This document shows, piece by piece, positions 45,253-54,173 of a stretch of 64,000 nt of DNA. The notes below the pieces were generated by a model. That model did no database searches. It was not told the origin of the DNA and saw nothing but the letters and a program-made list of their open reading frames with translations. The translations under genes and the position numbers were made by a program. The DNA comes from Flavobacterium sp. UBA4098 (GTDB lineage: Bacteria; Bacteroidota; Bacteroidia; Flavobacteriales; Flavobacteriaceae), in the NCBI GenBank assembly GCA_002382495.1, contig DFXW01000002.1, positions 51,308 to 115,307 of the forward strand. Direction: 5' to 3'. Positions within the stretch are counted from its first letter, which is position 1. The number at the start of each line of letters is the position of its first letter.

Positions 45253-46230
45253 ATGAATATCACCTCTCAAATAAAACAGCCTATTTTGACCGAAATGGAA
45301 CTTTTTGAAAAAAAGTTCTATGAATCGATGTCTTCTAAAGTAGCGTTGTTAAACCGAATTACCTATTATATTGTCAATCGAAAAGGGAAACAAATGCGAC
45401 CTATGTTTGTTTTCTTGACTGCTAAAATGGTTTCGGGAGGGAATGTAAATGAGCGAACGTATCGCGGCGCTTGTGTAATTGAGTTAATTCATACCGCTAC
45501 TTTGGTACATGATGATGTGGTGGATGATAGTAATCGTCGACGTGGATTTTTCTCCTTAAATGCACTTTGGAAAAATAAAATTGCCGTTTTAGTTGGAGAT
45601 TATCTGCTTTCTAAAGGGTTATTGCTTTCGATTGACAATGGCGATTTTGATTTACTTAAAATAATTTCGGTTGCCGTTCGTGAAATGAGCGAAGGAGAAT
45701 TACTTCAAATTGAAAAAGCCCGAAGATTAGACATCACCGAAGAGATTTACTACGAAATTATTCGAAAAAAGACAGCGACTTTAATCGCTTCTTGTTGTGC
45801 ATTAGGAGCCCAATCCGTGATAGAGGACGAAGCACAAGTGAACAATATGCATCGCTTTGGGGAACTCATTGGAATGGCATTTCAAATCAAAGATGACTTA
45901 TTTGATTATACGGATGATGCTATTGGAAAACCAACTGGAATTGATATTAAAGAACAAAAAATGACTTTGCCATTAATTCATGTTTTAAATACCTGTACTG
46001 CAAAAGAAAAAAGTTGGTTAATCAATTCTATAAAAAACCATAATAAAGACAAGAAACGCGTTAAAGAAGTGATTTCATTTGTTAAGAACAACAATGGATT
46101 GGCTTATGCCGAACAGAAAATGCTTCAATTCCAACAAGAAGCATTACAACTATTAAAAAATTATCCCAATTCTCCCTTCAAAGAGGCTTTAATTTTGATG
46201 GTCAATTATGTTATTGAAAGAAAAATATAA
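45253..46230 (+). CDS. Polyprenyl diphosphate synthase
   Basis: A 325-residue trans-isoprenyl diphosphate synthase. The first Asp-rich motif is HDDVVDDSNRRRG, the second is KDDLFDYTDD, with GKQMRPMFV near the N-terminus. Chain length is probably long (quinone side chain, IspB-like), but this cannot be read reliably. An in-frame TTG at 45244 overlaps the -7 box, so I chose the ATG at 45253 (MNITSQIKQPI). Confidence 0.9.
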   Translation: MNITSQIKQPILTEMELFEKKFYESMSSKVALLNRITYYIVNRKGKQMRPMFVFLTAKMVSGGNVNERTYRGACVIELIHTATLVHDDVVDDSNRRRGFFSLNALWKNKIAVLVGDYLLSKGLLLSIDNGDFDLLKIISVAVREMSEGELLQIEKARRLDITEEIYYEIIRKKTATLIASCCALGAQSVIEDEAQVNNMHRFGELIGMAFQIKDDLFDYTDDAIGKPTGIDIKEQKMTLPLIHVLNTCTAKEKSWLINSIKNHNKDKKRVKEVISFVKNNNGLAYAEQKMLQFQQEALQLLKNYPNSPFKEALILMVNYVIERKI

Positions 46231-46369
46231 TTTTTTATAAATGACCCGTAATACTGAAATACGCTACAATAGCCTGATAATTTATAATTTGTAATGGTTA
46301 ATTGTAAGCAATACTAGTGTTTTAAATAAAATACGAATAATTTAAAATTTAAAGTGCTAAATTCGTATT

Positions 46370-47146
46370 GTGAAAATTCAAAAGCAAAAAATAGTATTAA
46401 TTGAAGATGATGCAGCATTAGGAAACTCTATCCTAGAATTGTTGCAATTGAATAATTTTGAGGTGACATGGTTTGATGATAGTACGCAAGCTTTAGTGTA
46501 TCTTACTCAAAATATTCCGGATTTGATTATAAGTGATTTAATGATGCCCAAAATGAACGGGGGAGAATTGTTTTTTCAAATTCGTAAAAATAAAAAATTC
46601 ACAACAGTACCTTATATTATTATCACTGCAAATGTAGATGATGAAACAAAATTGCGACAGCTAGAGTTGGGTGTGAATGATTATATTATGAAACCATTTA
46701 AGGTTAAAGAATTGATTTTTAAAGTAAATAATGTTTTGGAGTTAAGAAAAAACATAGAAAAAAACTTTGGGATTGATCCTTTTTCAAAAGTAACGATTAA
46801 ATTGTCTGAAAAAGATTTCCTAACTTCTTTAAACGAGTTACTATTAAAAGCTATCAAAACAAGACCTGATTTAGATGAGTTATCTAAGAATCTGTTTATT
46901 AGTAAGTCGACTCTAGATAAAAGAATTCGAAAACTTACAAATAAAAATATTAGCCAATATATTAGAGAGTTTAAAATTCAGTATGCTATGAAATTGATTC
47001 ATTTAGGAGAAAGAAATATTCAATACTTAGTAGATGAAACTGGTTTTGCCTCTTTTTCTTATTTTTCTACTAGTTTCAAGGCGTATTGTAAAATGAGTCC
47101 TCGCGATTATATCAAATCAGTTCAAGTGGCTCAATTTACTAACTAA
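46370..47146 (+). CDS. Response regulator with an AraC-type DNA-binding domain
   Basis: A 258-residue protein. The receiver domain (1-125) has D13, D14, the phospho-acceptor D56 (ISDLMMPKMNG) and K108 (YIMKPF). The C-terminal domain (about 155-255) is an AraC-type double helix-turn-helix (LSKNLFISKSTLDKRIRKL, then VDETGFASFSYFSTSFKAYCKMSPRDYI). This resembles the output end of Bacteroidetes hybrid two-component proteins, here separate from any kinase. The start is GTG at 46370. A weak hairpin follows at 47208-47228. The partner kinase is unknown; the kinase at 47861-50203 is a candidate. Confidence 0.9.
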   Translation: MKIQKQKIVLIEDDAALGNSILELLQLNNFEVTWFDDSTQALVYLTQNIPDLIISDLMMPKMNGGELFFQIRKNKKFTTVPYIIITANVDDETKLRQLELGVNDYIMKPFKVKELIFKVNNVLELRKNIEKNFGIDPFSKVTIKLSEKDFLTSLNELLLKAIKTRPDLDELSKNLFISKSTLDKRIRKLTNKNISQYIREFKIQYAMKLIHLGERNIQYLVDETGFASFSYFSTSFKAYCKMSPRDYIKSVQVAQFTN

Positions 47147-47499
47147 TTGCCTTCCTATCTCCGAGCTAATTTCTGTTAATTTTTATTTTATTTTCTACAA
47201 GAATAAAACAAAACTTCCTTGGTTTTGTCTTTAAAATAACGCCTTAAAAAAATTAAATTATTAGTAATTTTTTTTAACTTATCAATTAAAACAAATTGAA
47301 ATAAAAATACTTGATTTACATTTGAAATAAGATTTGGGATCTTTCTTACCGGGCAGTCTGTTCAGAAAATTTATTGGGGGCAATGAATTTATGATTACAT
47401 TAAAGTTAAAGCAGGCTGCTTTAGGTAAGATTCAAAAAATCACTTCTTTTTTCAAATTATCCTCATACTTATTTCTGCTTTTTTTCAAAAACTATTTGG
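47147..47499. other. 353-base gap with a weak hairpin and an orphan promoter
   Basis: The gap lies between an AraC-type regulator (plus) and a receiver-only regulator (minus). A weak hairpin ACAAAAC / GTTTTGT is at 47208-47228. A well-spaced promoter (47296-47324) points rightward into DNA with no recognised gene. A 50-codon ATG frame from 47391 runs into the antisense of the next gene; it is hydrophobic and I do not call it. Confidence 0.6.
47296..47324 (+). promoter_or_regulatory. Orphan promoter pointing into the gap
   Basis: TTG at 47296-47298 and TACATTTG at 47317-47324 are spaced by 18 bases. No recognised gene follows on this strand before the antisense regulator gene. Confidence 0.5.
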
Positions 47500-47856
47500 T
47501 TAAATATGTTTTTCTACTACTCGTTTTAATTCTTGAAATGTAAATGGTTTTTTAATGTATTCTTTTGCGCCAAGACCTTTTCCGATTATTTCATCTAATT
47601 CTTCGGTTTTTGCTGTCAATAAAACAACTGGGATGCTAGCTAGTTCTGAAGCTAGATGTTTTTTCAGAAAACCGTATCCGTCTAATTTAGGCATCATTAC
47701 ATCGCATATGATGAGATCAGGACGATGTAATTGTACTTGATTAAATCCATCTAAACCGTCATGGGCTTCTATAATTTGGTATCCAATAAATGAAAACAGC
47801 TCTACGATGGCTTCTCTTAATTTGATTTCGTCATCAATGATTACTATTTTTTTCAT
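47500..47856 (-). CDS. Single-domain (CheY-like) response regulator
   Basis: A 118-residue receiver domain without an output domain: acidic D8, D9, phospho-acceptor D52 (IICDVMMPKLDG), T81 and K102 (EYIKKPF). Its gene begins four bases after the histidine kinase stop, so the two are cotranscribed and probably cognate. It must act by protein contact or as a phosphate relay. Confidence 0.9.
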   Translation of the reverse strand: MKKIVIIDDEIKLREAIVELFSFIGYQIIEAHDGLDGFNQVQLHRPDLIICDVMMPKLDGYGFLKKHLASELASIPVVLLTAKTEELDEIIGKGLGAKEYIKKPFTFQELKRVVEKHI

Positions 47857-47860
47857 ACTA

Positions 47861-50203
47861 TCACGATTTAAAAAGTGGAAAATGAAGACTTACTTGGGTT
47901 CCTTTACCTAGTTCGCTGTTTACTTTAATTGTGCCAGAGTTTCTATTTGTAAACGTTTTTACAATATAAAGACCTAAACCAGTACCTTGAATACCTTCGG
48001 TATTGCTTGCTCTAAAAAAAGTATTGAATAATTTAGGAACGTCTTTTTCAGGGATGCCAATACCAAAATCAATAATTTGAATTTCGATATGTTTGTCAGT
48101 TGATTTTAAATTCAAAACAATATCACCGGATCCTTCCGAATATTTAAAGGCATTATTCAGCAGGTTGAATAGCGAATATTCCATTAAATTTTTGTCGGCA
48201 AAAACAGTAAAATTGTCTCCTTCAAAATGGGTTTTAACTTTTCGACCATCCATTTGATGTGAATAACTGGTTTCGATAACTCCCAAACAAATTTGTTGTA
48301 AGTCAAATGCGATGGGCTTGAAATTAGTTTTACCAGCATCGTGTTTCGATATGGTAAGTACGGCATTCATTAACTCTACTATTCGGTCAATTTCCTCCGT
48401 AATAGTGTTAATTCTTTTTTGTAATTGAGCAGAATGGACAAAATTATGTCCTTCAATATACATTTCAATAAGCTCAGCACTAGTTCTAATGGTTGTCATT
48501 GGTGTTCTGAATTCATGAGAAATAGTGGATACTAAATTGGTTCTCAATTCATTTAACTCGCGTTCTTGTGCCAATGCTTTTTTCATGGCATATTGAACTT
48601 CTTTTTTTTGAGTAATATCTCGCGCACTAGTTTGGAAACTTACCGGTTTTCCATCTTCTTTTACGATTTTGGCTTTGATTTCAAACCATATATAATCGCC
48701 TTTTTTATTTTTAAAACGCGCCTCTACATGTGCATTGTCATCTTCTTTTTCGGTAATGAAACTGCCATAACTTTTTTGAATTGTTGCTAAATCTTTAGGA
48801 TGGACAAAATTCATAGGGAATTCACCAATGAGTTCTTCGGGGGTGTAGCCCGTTAGTTTTTTTATGGAAGGCGATATGTATTCAAAAGTGGTATCTAAGT
48901 TGTGTAAACAAATTAAATCGACTGTGTTATCCGCTAAAAGGCGGTACATGTTTTTAGCCTCGTTGAGTTGGATATTTTTGTTTTGATTGTTTTCTTCAAT
49001 TAACAAACGGTTTTGTTCTTCAACATTTCTTCTATCCGTAATGTCTTCCATGGCTCCAATCATTCTAGTGGCTTTACCTTTTTCATTTCTAATGATTATC
49101 GCTTTGTCACTGACATAGGAATAACTACCGTCAGCTTTGAGATAACGGTATTCGTCAGTCCATTTTTTAGAGTTACTGGCGATTACTTCATTAAAATGTT
49201 TGAAATACCTTTCTTTGTCATCAGGATGGATAAAATTTTCGCACTCGGATCCAGTGATAGTATTGTTTTCAAATTCATGGCCAAATAGTGTGGCGTGCGA
49301 TTCTCCAACAAAAATCTCATCGGTGATCATATTCCAATCCCAAAGTGCATCCGAAGTCGCTTGGCTAGAATAGCTAAATCGTTCGTTGCTTATTTTTAAA
49401 TCGGCTTCTGCTTTTTTAAGCGCCGTAATATCGCTGCCAAAACCAACCATCATTTCTAATTCACTCAATTCATTGAAAACCGGAGCAAATTTGCGAGTAT
49501 GAAATACAGTTGTGCCATCATTTTTTTCAATTTCATCAATCCATTCGATGACAGATTTGGTTGTTGCGGCTATTAAAAACCGATTTCTTCTTTCTTGCGC
49601 AAATTGGTTGTTTCTATTGGTATGAATAGCATATTCAAAATCATCTTTTCCAATGATAAATTCACGAAGTTCATCGTTTCTAATGGCGGCAGGATTTACA
49701 TATAAATATCGATGTTCACTATCAAAAGCAACAATTTCAGTGGGTACACGATCTAAAATTTGTTTATAGAATTCTTTTTGAGCTGTATCTAGACTTTGTG
49801 CGTGTAATTGAAAAGTGCTTTGTATTTGAAGTGCAATATGGTCGATGGTCTTTTGTTGAATTGAAGACACTATTTTTGGTTTTGAATCCCAAAAACAAAC
49901 TGTTCCGTTGGTTGTTTCTTGTCCAAATAGAATTGGAATACCCATATAAAATTCCGAATCACAGTTTTCTTTTGGTTTGTTTTCCTGAACAATACCGGTA
50001 TTTAACAACTGAAGTTTTTCTGGAGAAAAGGAGTTGTCAATTCCTGTTTTTGTAATTATAAAAGTGGAGTGATTTTCTACATATGATAAAACCACATGTT
50101 CCATTTCGCAGATTTCAGCTGCAAAAGTGATTATGGAAAGGCATTCTTCTTGAAATTTTTCTGAATGAATTACAGATTCAATAGTTTTGTTAGTTATGGG
50201 CAT
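47861..50203 (-). CDS. Soluble multi-PAS sensor histidine kinase
   Basis: A 780-residue kinase without membrane segments. In order: a GAF-like domain (about 15-135), PAS 1 (about 145-265, VAFDSEHRYLYVNPAAI), PAS 2 with PAC (about 275-395, DALWDWNMITDEIFVGES), PAS 3 with PAC (about 415-535, ICLHNLDTTFEYISPSIKKLTGY), the HisKA box with phospho-acceptor H563 (SHEFRTP) and an ATPase domain with NLLNNAFKYS, DFGIGIP and GTGLGLYIV. It senses a cytoplasmic signal, not identifiable here. It is cotranscribed with the single-domain regulator. Confidence 0.9.
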   Translation of the reverse strand: MPITNKTIESVIHSEKFQEECLSIITFAAEICEMEHVVLSYVENHSTFIITKTGIDNSFSPEKLQLLNTGIVQENKPKENCDSEFYMGIPILFGQETTNGTVCFWDSKPKIVSSIQQKTIDHIALQIQSTFQLHAQSLDTAQKEFYKQILDRVPTEIVAFDSEHRYLYVNPAAIRNDELREFIIGKDDFEYAIHTNRNNQFAQERRNRFLIAATTKSVIEWIDEIEKNDGTTVFHTRKFAPVFNELSELEMMVGFGSDITALKKAEADLKISNERFSYSSQATSDALWDWNMITDEIFVGESHATLFGHEFENNTITGSECENFIHPDDKERYFKHFNEVIASNSKKWTDEYRYLKADGSYSYVSDKAIIIRNEKGKATRMIGAMEDITDRRNVEEQNRLLIEENNQNKNIQLNEAKNMYRLLADNTVDLICLHNLDTTFEYISPSIKKLTGYTPEELIGEFPMNFVHPKDLATIQKSYGSFITEKEDDNAHVEARFKNKKGDYIWFEIKAKIVKEDGKPVSFQTSARDITQKKEVQYAMKKALAQERELNELRTNLVSTISHEFRTPMTTIRTSAELIEMYIEGHNFVHSAQLQKRINTITEEIDRIVELMNAVLTISKHDAGKTNFKPIAFDLQQICLGVIETSYSHQMDGRKVKTHFEGDNFTVFADKNLMEYSLFNLLNNAFKYSEGSGDIVLNLKSTDKHIEIQIIDFGIGIPEKDVPKLFNTFFRASNTEGIQGTGLGLYIVKTFTNRNSGTIKVNSELGKGTQVSLHFPLFKS

Positions 50204-50441
50204 AGGGCATGAAGTATTTGGGTTGAATCGCAGTAGTAGATTGCAATTCCGATTCGGGACGTCAAAGCAAAAAACAATTGTTGGTATAAAAATAAAATTT
50301 TATTGGGAATAGTACTCTTTTTAAGGCTAAAAATTTAACTCCTCTTTTTTGAGATTCTTTATTTAGGCAGCCAAAATTCATTTTGGAATCTGAATAAATC
50401 GAGCTGAAACTTTGTATATTTGTCACTTTGCTACCCATTTT

Positions 50442-52418
50442 ATGATTTCAAAAGCTACCATTGATACCGTTTACGAAACTGCTCGAGTTGAGGAGGTTAT
50501 TGGTGATTTTGTACAATTAAAAAGAGCAGGGAGTAATTATAAAGGGCTTAGTCCTTTCTCTGATGAGCGTTCTCCTTCCTTCATGGTCTCGCCGGTAAAA
50601 CAAATCTGGAAAGATTTTAGTTCTGGAAAAGGAGGAAACTCAGTGGCATTTTTAATGGAACATGAGCATTTTACCTATCCTGAAGCCATTCGCTATTTAG
50701 CCAAAAAATACAATATTGAAATAGAAGAAACCGAGCAAACAGATGAAGAAAAAGCCAATACTGACATTAAAGAAAGTATGTATTTGGTTTCTGAATTTGC
50801 CAAAAACTATTTCCATAACACGCTTTTACATTCTGAAGAAGGAAAAGCAATTGGGCTTTCCTATTTTAAAGAAAGAGGTTTTACGAATGAAACCATTGCG
50901 AAGTTTGCTCTAGGATATTCTCCGGAAACTTGGGATGCCTTTACCAAAGAAGCGCTGGGGAAAGGGTACAAATTAGAATTTTTAGAAAGCACCGGATTAA
51001 CAATTCCTAAAGAGGATAGGCCTTTTGATCGATTCAAAGGCCGTGTGATGTTCCCAATTCAAAGTATGTCGGGAAGAATACTTGGTTTTGGTGGACGTAT
51101 TTTGACCAATGATAAAAAAGCGGCCAAATACCTTAATTCGCCAGAGAGTGAAATCTACCATAAAAGTAAAGTACTCTACGGAATTTTTCAGGCGAAACAA
51201 GCGATTGCCAAGCAAAATAATTGTTATTTAGTTGAAGGTTATACCGATGTAATTCAGTTCAATCAAGCTGGGATTGAAAATGTTGTAGCTTCATCTGGGA
51301 CTGCTTTGACTCCAGATCAAATTCGATTAATCAATCGACTGACTAAGAATATTACGGTGCTTTTTGACGGAGATGCTGCTGGACTTCGCGCTTCTATTCG
51401 AGGAATCGATTTGATTCTAGAAGAAGGGATGAATGTCAAAGTTTGTGCTTTTCCTGATGGAGAAGACCCGGATAGTTTTGCCAAGAAAACTTCTTACGAT
51501 GATTTAGTAGCTTATTTAGAAAGTAATGCTAAGGATTTTATCCAATTCAAGGCCTCGCTTTTGATGAAAGATGCGCAAAACGATCCGATCAAAAAAGCCG
51601 ATTTGATTCGGGAAATGGTCCAAAGTATTTCTAAAATACCAGACCGAATTCAGCGAGAAATATACATACAGGAATGTTCCCGAATTATGGACATTTCGGA
51701 GCAAGTTTTGGTCAGTACACTGGCGCAACTCGTCCAAAAAGATATCGCAGAAGTTGGAAAAAAGCAAAAGCAAGAACAAAAAGCCTTCGAAGTTGTTAAA
51801 AATGAAGCGCCAGTTCAAGCTCAAAAAATTGATATTTTATACCATTTGGAACGCAAAATCATTGAGATTTTATTGTTGTATGGAAATAAAATTGAGGAGT
51901 TTGAAGATGTGCTTTTGAAAACCAACGCAGAAGGAGAAATAGAACAAGTAGTTGAAAAGAAAGAATATAAAGTATATCAACGTATTTATTTGAGTTTACA
52001 AGAAGATGAGGTAGAATTAGCAAATCCTTTGTTTCGAGCTATTTTCAACGATTTGATCAATTATTATTTACAAAATGAAGCTTTTGGAATTGAAAATTAC
52101 CTCAAACATTTACCCGATCAATTTGCGCAAGAAGTTACCGATATTTTAATGGAAGATGAACGTGTAACACTTCACAAATGGGATGACCAAAATATTTTTG
52201 TTAAACAGAAATCAGAAACGGTGAGTCAGCATACATCTGAAATTATTATTTCGATGCGCGAGTATTTAATCAATAAATTGATTTTGGATTTAATGAGTGA
52301 GTTTGTAGAAAAACCCGATTCCGATCAAGAAGAATTAAAGGTCCTGATTAATGATTATAACAAACTCAAAGTAAATCTTACAGGAACTATAGGAAGAATT
52401 CGTTCCACATATATATAA
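50442..52418 (+). CDS. dnaG: DNA primase lacking the zinc-binding residues
   Basis: DnaG makes RNA primers at the replication fork. The 658-residue protein starts MISKATIDTVYETARVEEVIGDF; an in-frame TTG at 50412 overlaps a TATATTTG promoter box (50415-50422), so I use the ATG at 50442. The N-terminal domain keeps the zinc-ribbon sequence frame but the four ligands Cys-His-Cys-Cys are replaced: S37, S40, D58 and S61 (LSPFSDE and DFSSGKGGN). The TOPRIM catalytic domain is intact (CYLVEGYTDVIQF and FDGDAAG), and a C-terminal helicase-interaction region follows. No rpoD or dnaB is adjacent. Confidence 0.94.
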   Translation: MISKATIDTVYETARVEEVIGDFVQLKRAGSNYKGLSPFSDERSPSFMVSPVKQIWKDFSSGKGGNSVAFLMEHEHFTYPEAIRYLAKKYNIEIEETEQTDEEKANTDIKESMYLVSEFAKNYFHNTLLHSEEGKAIGLSYFKERGFTNETIAKFALGYSPETWDAFTKEALGKGYKLEFLESTGLTIPKEDRPFDRFKGRVMFPIQSMSGRILGFGGRILTNDKKAAKYLNSPESEIYHKSKVLYGIFQAKQAIAKQNNCYLVEGYTDVIQFNQAGIENVVASSGTALTPDQIRLINRLTKNITVLFDGDAAGLRASIRGIDLILEEGMNVKVCAFPDGEDPDSFAKKTSYDDLVAYLESNAKDFIQFKASLLMKDAQNDPIKKADLIREMVQSISKIPDRIQREIYIQECSRIMDISEQVLVSTLAQLVQKDIAEVGKKQKQEQKAFEVVKNEAPVQAQKIDILYHLERKIIEILLLYGNKIEEFEDVLLKTNAEGEIEQVVEKKEYKVYQRIYLSLQEDEVELANPLFRAIFNDLINYYLQNEAFGIENYLKHLPDQFAQEVTDILMEDERVTLHKWDDQNIFVKQKSETVSQHTSEIIISMREYLINKLILDLMSEFVEKPDSDQEELKVLINDYNKLKVNLTGTIGRIRSTYI

Positions 52419-52452
52419 AAAAAACGAAAGCAATTGCTTTCGTTTTTTTTTA
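52417..52452. terminator. Bidirectional terminator between dnaG and the NarL-type regulator
   Basis: The stem CGAAAGC / GCTTTCG around AATT is flanked by a run of A on one side and T on the other, so it works on both strands. Confidence 0.88.
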
Positions 52453-52469
52453 TATAATTCAATTGTTGA

Positions 52470-53099
52470 TTACACTATTTCTAATGTTTTAGCCTTATTT
52501 ACTAAGTCAACTAAATTAGTTACGTTCAGTTTGGTTAGCAATCGTAATTTGTAGGTGCTGATCGTTTTTTCGTTCAATTTAAGAATTTCGGCAATTTCGT
52601 GGTTTTTTTTGCCATCACTTAAATAACGTAAAACTTCCACTTCACGGTTCGAAAGTTTGCGGTACAATCTTTCATTTTTATTTTGTTTGGCAATTAATGC
52701 AAGGTTTTTCTTAATGTTTTCGTTCAATATAATGGTGCCTTGTTGCACTTTAATTATGGCTTCAGCTACATCTGCTAATTTTGCGGTTTTATGAATAAAT
52801 CCCGATGCTCCAGCTTTAATTGCATTGGGCGCATAGATTTGTTCCGTAAGATTGGAGTAGATCACTATTTTTGTTTTCGGAAATTCTTTAAGCAAGGTCT
52901 TTACCTCAAATATGCTAGTCAATCCTTCTAATTGAAGATCTAAAAGTAAAACATCAACTTCTTTTATTTGGAGAATTTCGTTCAACATTGAAAAATTTCC
53001 AATATTGGCTACTATAGATATTTCGGAGTGCTCTTTAAAGTATGATTTTACTCCAAAGTGTACCACGGGAAAATTATCTGCGACACATACTGTGATCAT
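52470..53099 (-). CDS. NarL/LuxR-type response regulator
   Basis: A 209-residue protein: a receiver domain (1-120) with D8, phospho-acceptor D54 (LLLDLQLEG) and K104 (FIHKTAK), and a LuxR helix-turn-helix (about 145-205, LSNREVEVLRYLSDGKKNHEIAEILKL, then NEKTISTYKLRLLTKL). No kinase gene is adjacent, so it is an orphan here. It shares a bidirectional terminator with dnaG. Confidence 0.9.
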   Translation of the reverse strand: MITVCVADNFPVVHFGVKSYFKEHSEISIVANIGNFSMLNEILQIKEVDVLLLDLQLEGLTSIFEVKTLLKEFPKTKIVIYSNLTEQIYAPNAIKAGASGFIHKTAKLADVAEAIIKVQQGTIILNENIKKNLALIAKQNKNERLYRKLSNREVEVLRYLSDGKKNHEIAEILKLNEKTISTYKLRLLTKLNVTNLVDLVNKAKTLEIV

Positions 53100-53188
53100 A
53101 AAATGGTTTTTAAGAATTATTATTTGTTTTTGGAGCAGTAAAACTAATAAATAAAAACCGTAAACAATTGCGAATCAGTTAAAATGTA

Positions 53189-53995
53189 TTATTTCAACGA
53201 TTTTGGTACTAAACAGATAGGAATTGGTTGCATTTTATGTTGGTTGCTAGTGTTCAATCTCTTGTAGATTTCAAATGCTATTTTTTCTCTTCCTGAAAAA
53301 TCAGTACTGGATTTGCCTTCTTCATCTTGTTGCATCGCCCATTCTAGTTCGTCGTAACTAGCGCCAAGCTGTTCCTCATCAGTTCTATCATCACCAAATA
53401 AACCATCGGTAGGCGCTGCGTTAAGAATAGATTCAGGAATTTTTAAAAAAGCACCTAAAGCAAAAACATCCGATTTTAATAAATCAGCAATAGGACTTAG
53501 ATCCACTCCTCCGTCACCGTATTTGGTATAAAAACCTACACCAAAGTCCTCCACTTTATTACCCGTCCCAGCGACCAATAATCCATAAATTCCACCATAA
53601 TAATATAAAGTAGTCATTCGGATGCGCGCGCGCGTGTTAGCTAAAGTTAAATTCAGTTGGGATTCTGTAGTATCTTTTGGAAGTACTTCTTTGAAGGATT
53701 CAAAAACAGTAGTTAAATTAGATTCGGCTCTGGACACATTAGGAAAACGGTGCATTAATTGACTAATATGTTCTCTAGCTCTACTAACATGACTTTCAGC
53801 CTGGTGAATAGGCATCTCGACACAAACTACTTGTAAACCGGTTTGGGCACAAAGGGTAGAAGTAACAGCCGAGTCCACACCGCCAGATATTCCCACAACA
53901 AAACCGTTTACTTTTGCGTTTGTAGCGTAGGTTTTTAACCAATCAACAATAAATTCATTTGCCTTTTCGACTTGAAGAGTACTTATTTTCGACAT
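53189..53995 (-). CDS. nadE: NAD+ synthase (ammonia-dependent)
   Basis: NadE amidates nicotinic acid adenine dinucleotide to NAD+. The 268-residue protein has the ATP pyrophosphatase motif SGGVDS at 37-42 and the TRARIRMTTLYYYG and GTGNKVEDFGVGFYTKYGDGGVD segments. There is no glutaminase domain, so free ammonia is the donor. It is divergent from gldB, as I recall from other flavobacteria. Confidence 0.94.
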   Translation of the reverse strand: MSKISTLQVEKANEFIVDWLKTYATNAKVNGFVVGISGGVDSAVTSTLCAQTGLQVVCVEMPIHQAESHVSRAREHISQLMHRFPNVSRAESNLTTVFESFKEVLPKDTTESQLNLTLANTRARIRMTTLYYYGGIYGLLVAGTGNKVEDFGVGFYTKYGDGGVDLSPIADLLKSDVFALGAFLKIPESILNAAPTDGLFGDDRTDEEQLGASYDELEWAMQQDEEGKSSTDFSGREKIAFEIYKRLNTSNQHKMQPIPICLVPKSLK

Positions 53996-54173
53996 AATAA
54001 TTTAGGTATTAAAAAAGCAGGAATGTATATTTGCAGAACCATTTTGAAATCCATCTGTTTTCCTAAAGCTTTGGAAACAAATTTAAATAATAAATGTGAA
54101 ATCGCGAGTAACTAATTGTTTTTTGCAAAAAAATATTCAAACAGTTAGTCATTTATAAACATTGTATATTTAT

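Noticed and set aside
47334..47543. Hydrophobic 69-codon ORF downstream of the orphan promoter
   Set aside because: Low-complexity, no family features, and its end overlaps the regulator gene in antisense. Kept only as a possibility in a finding.
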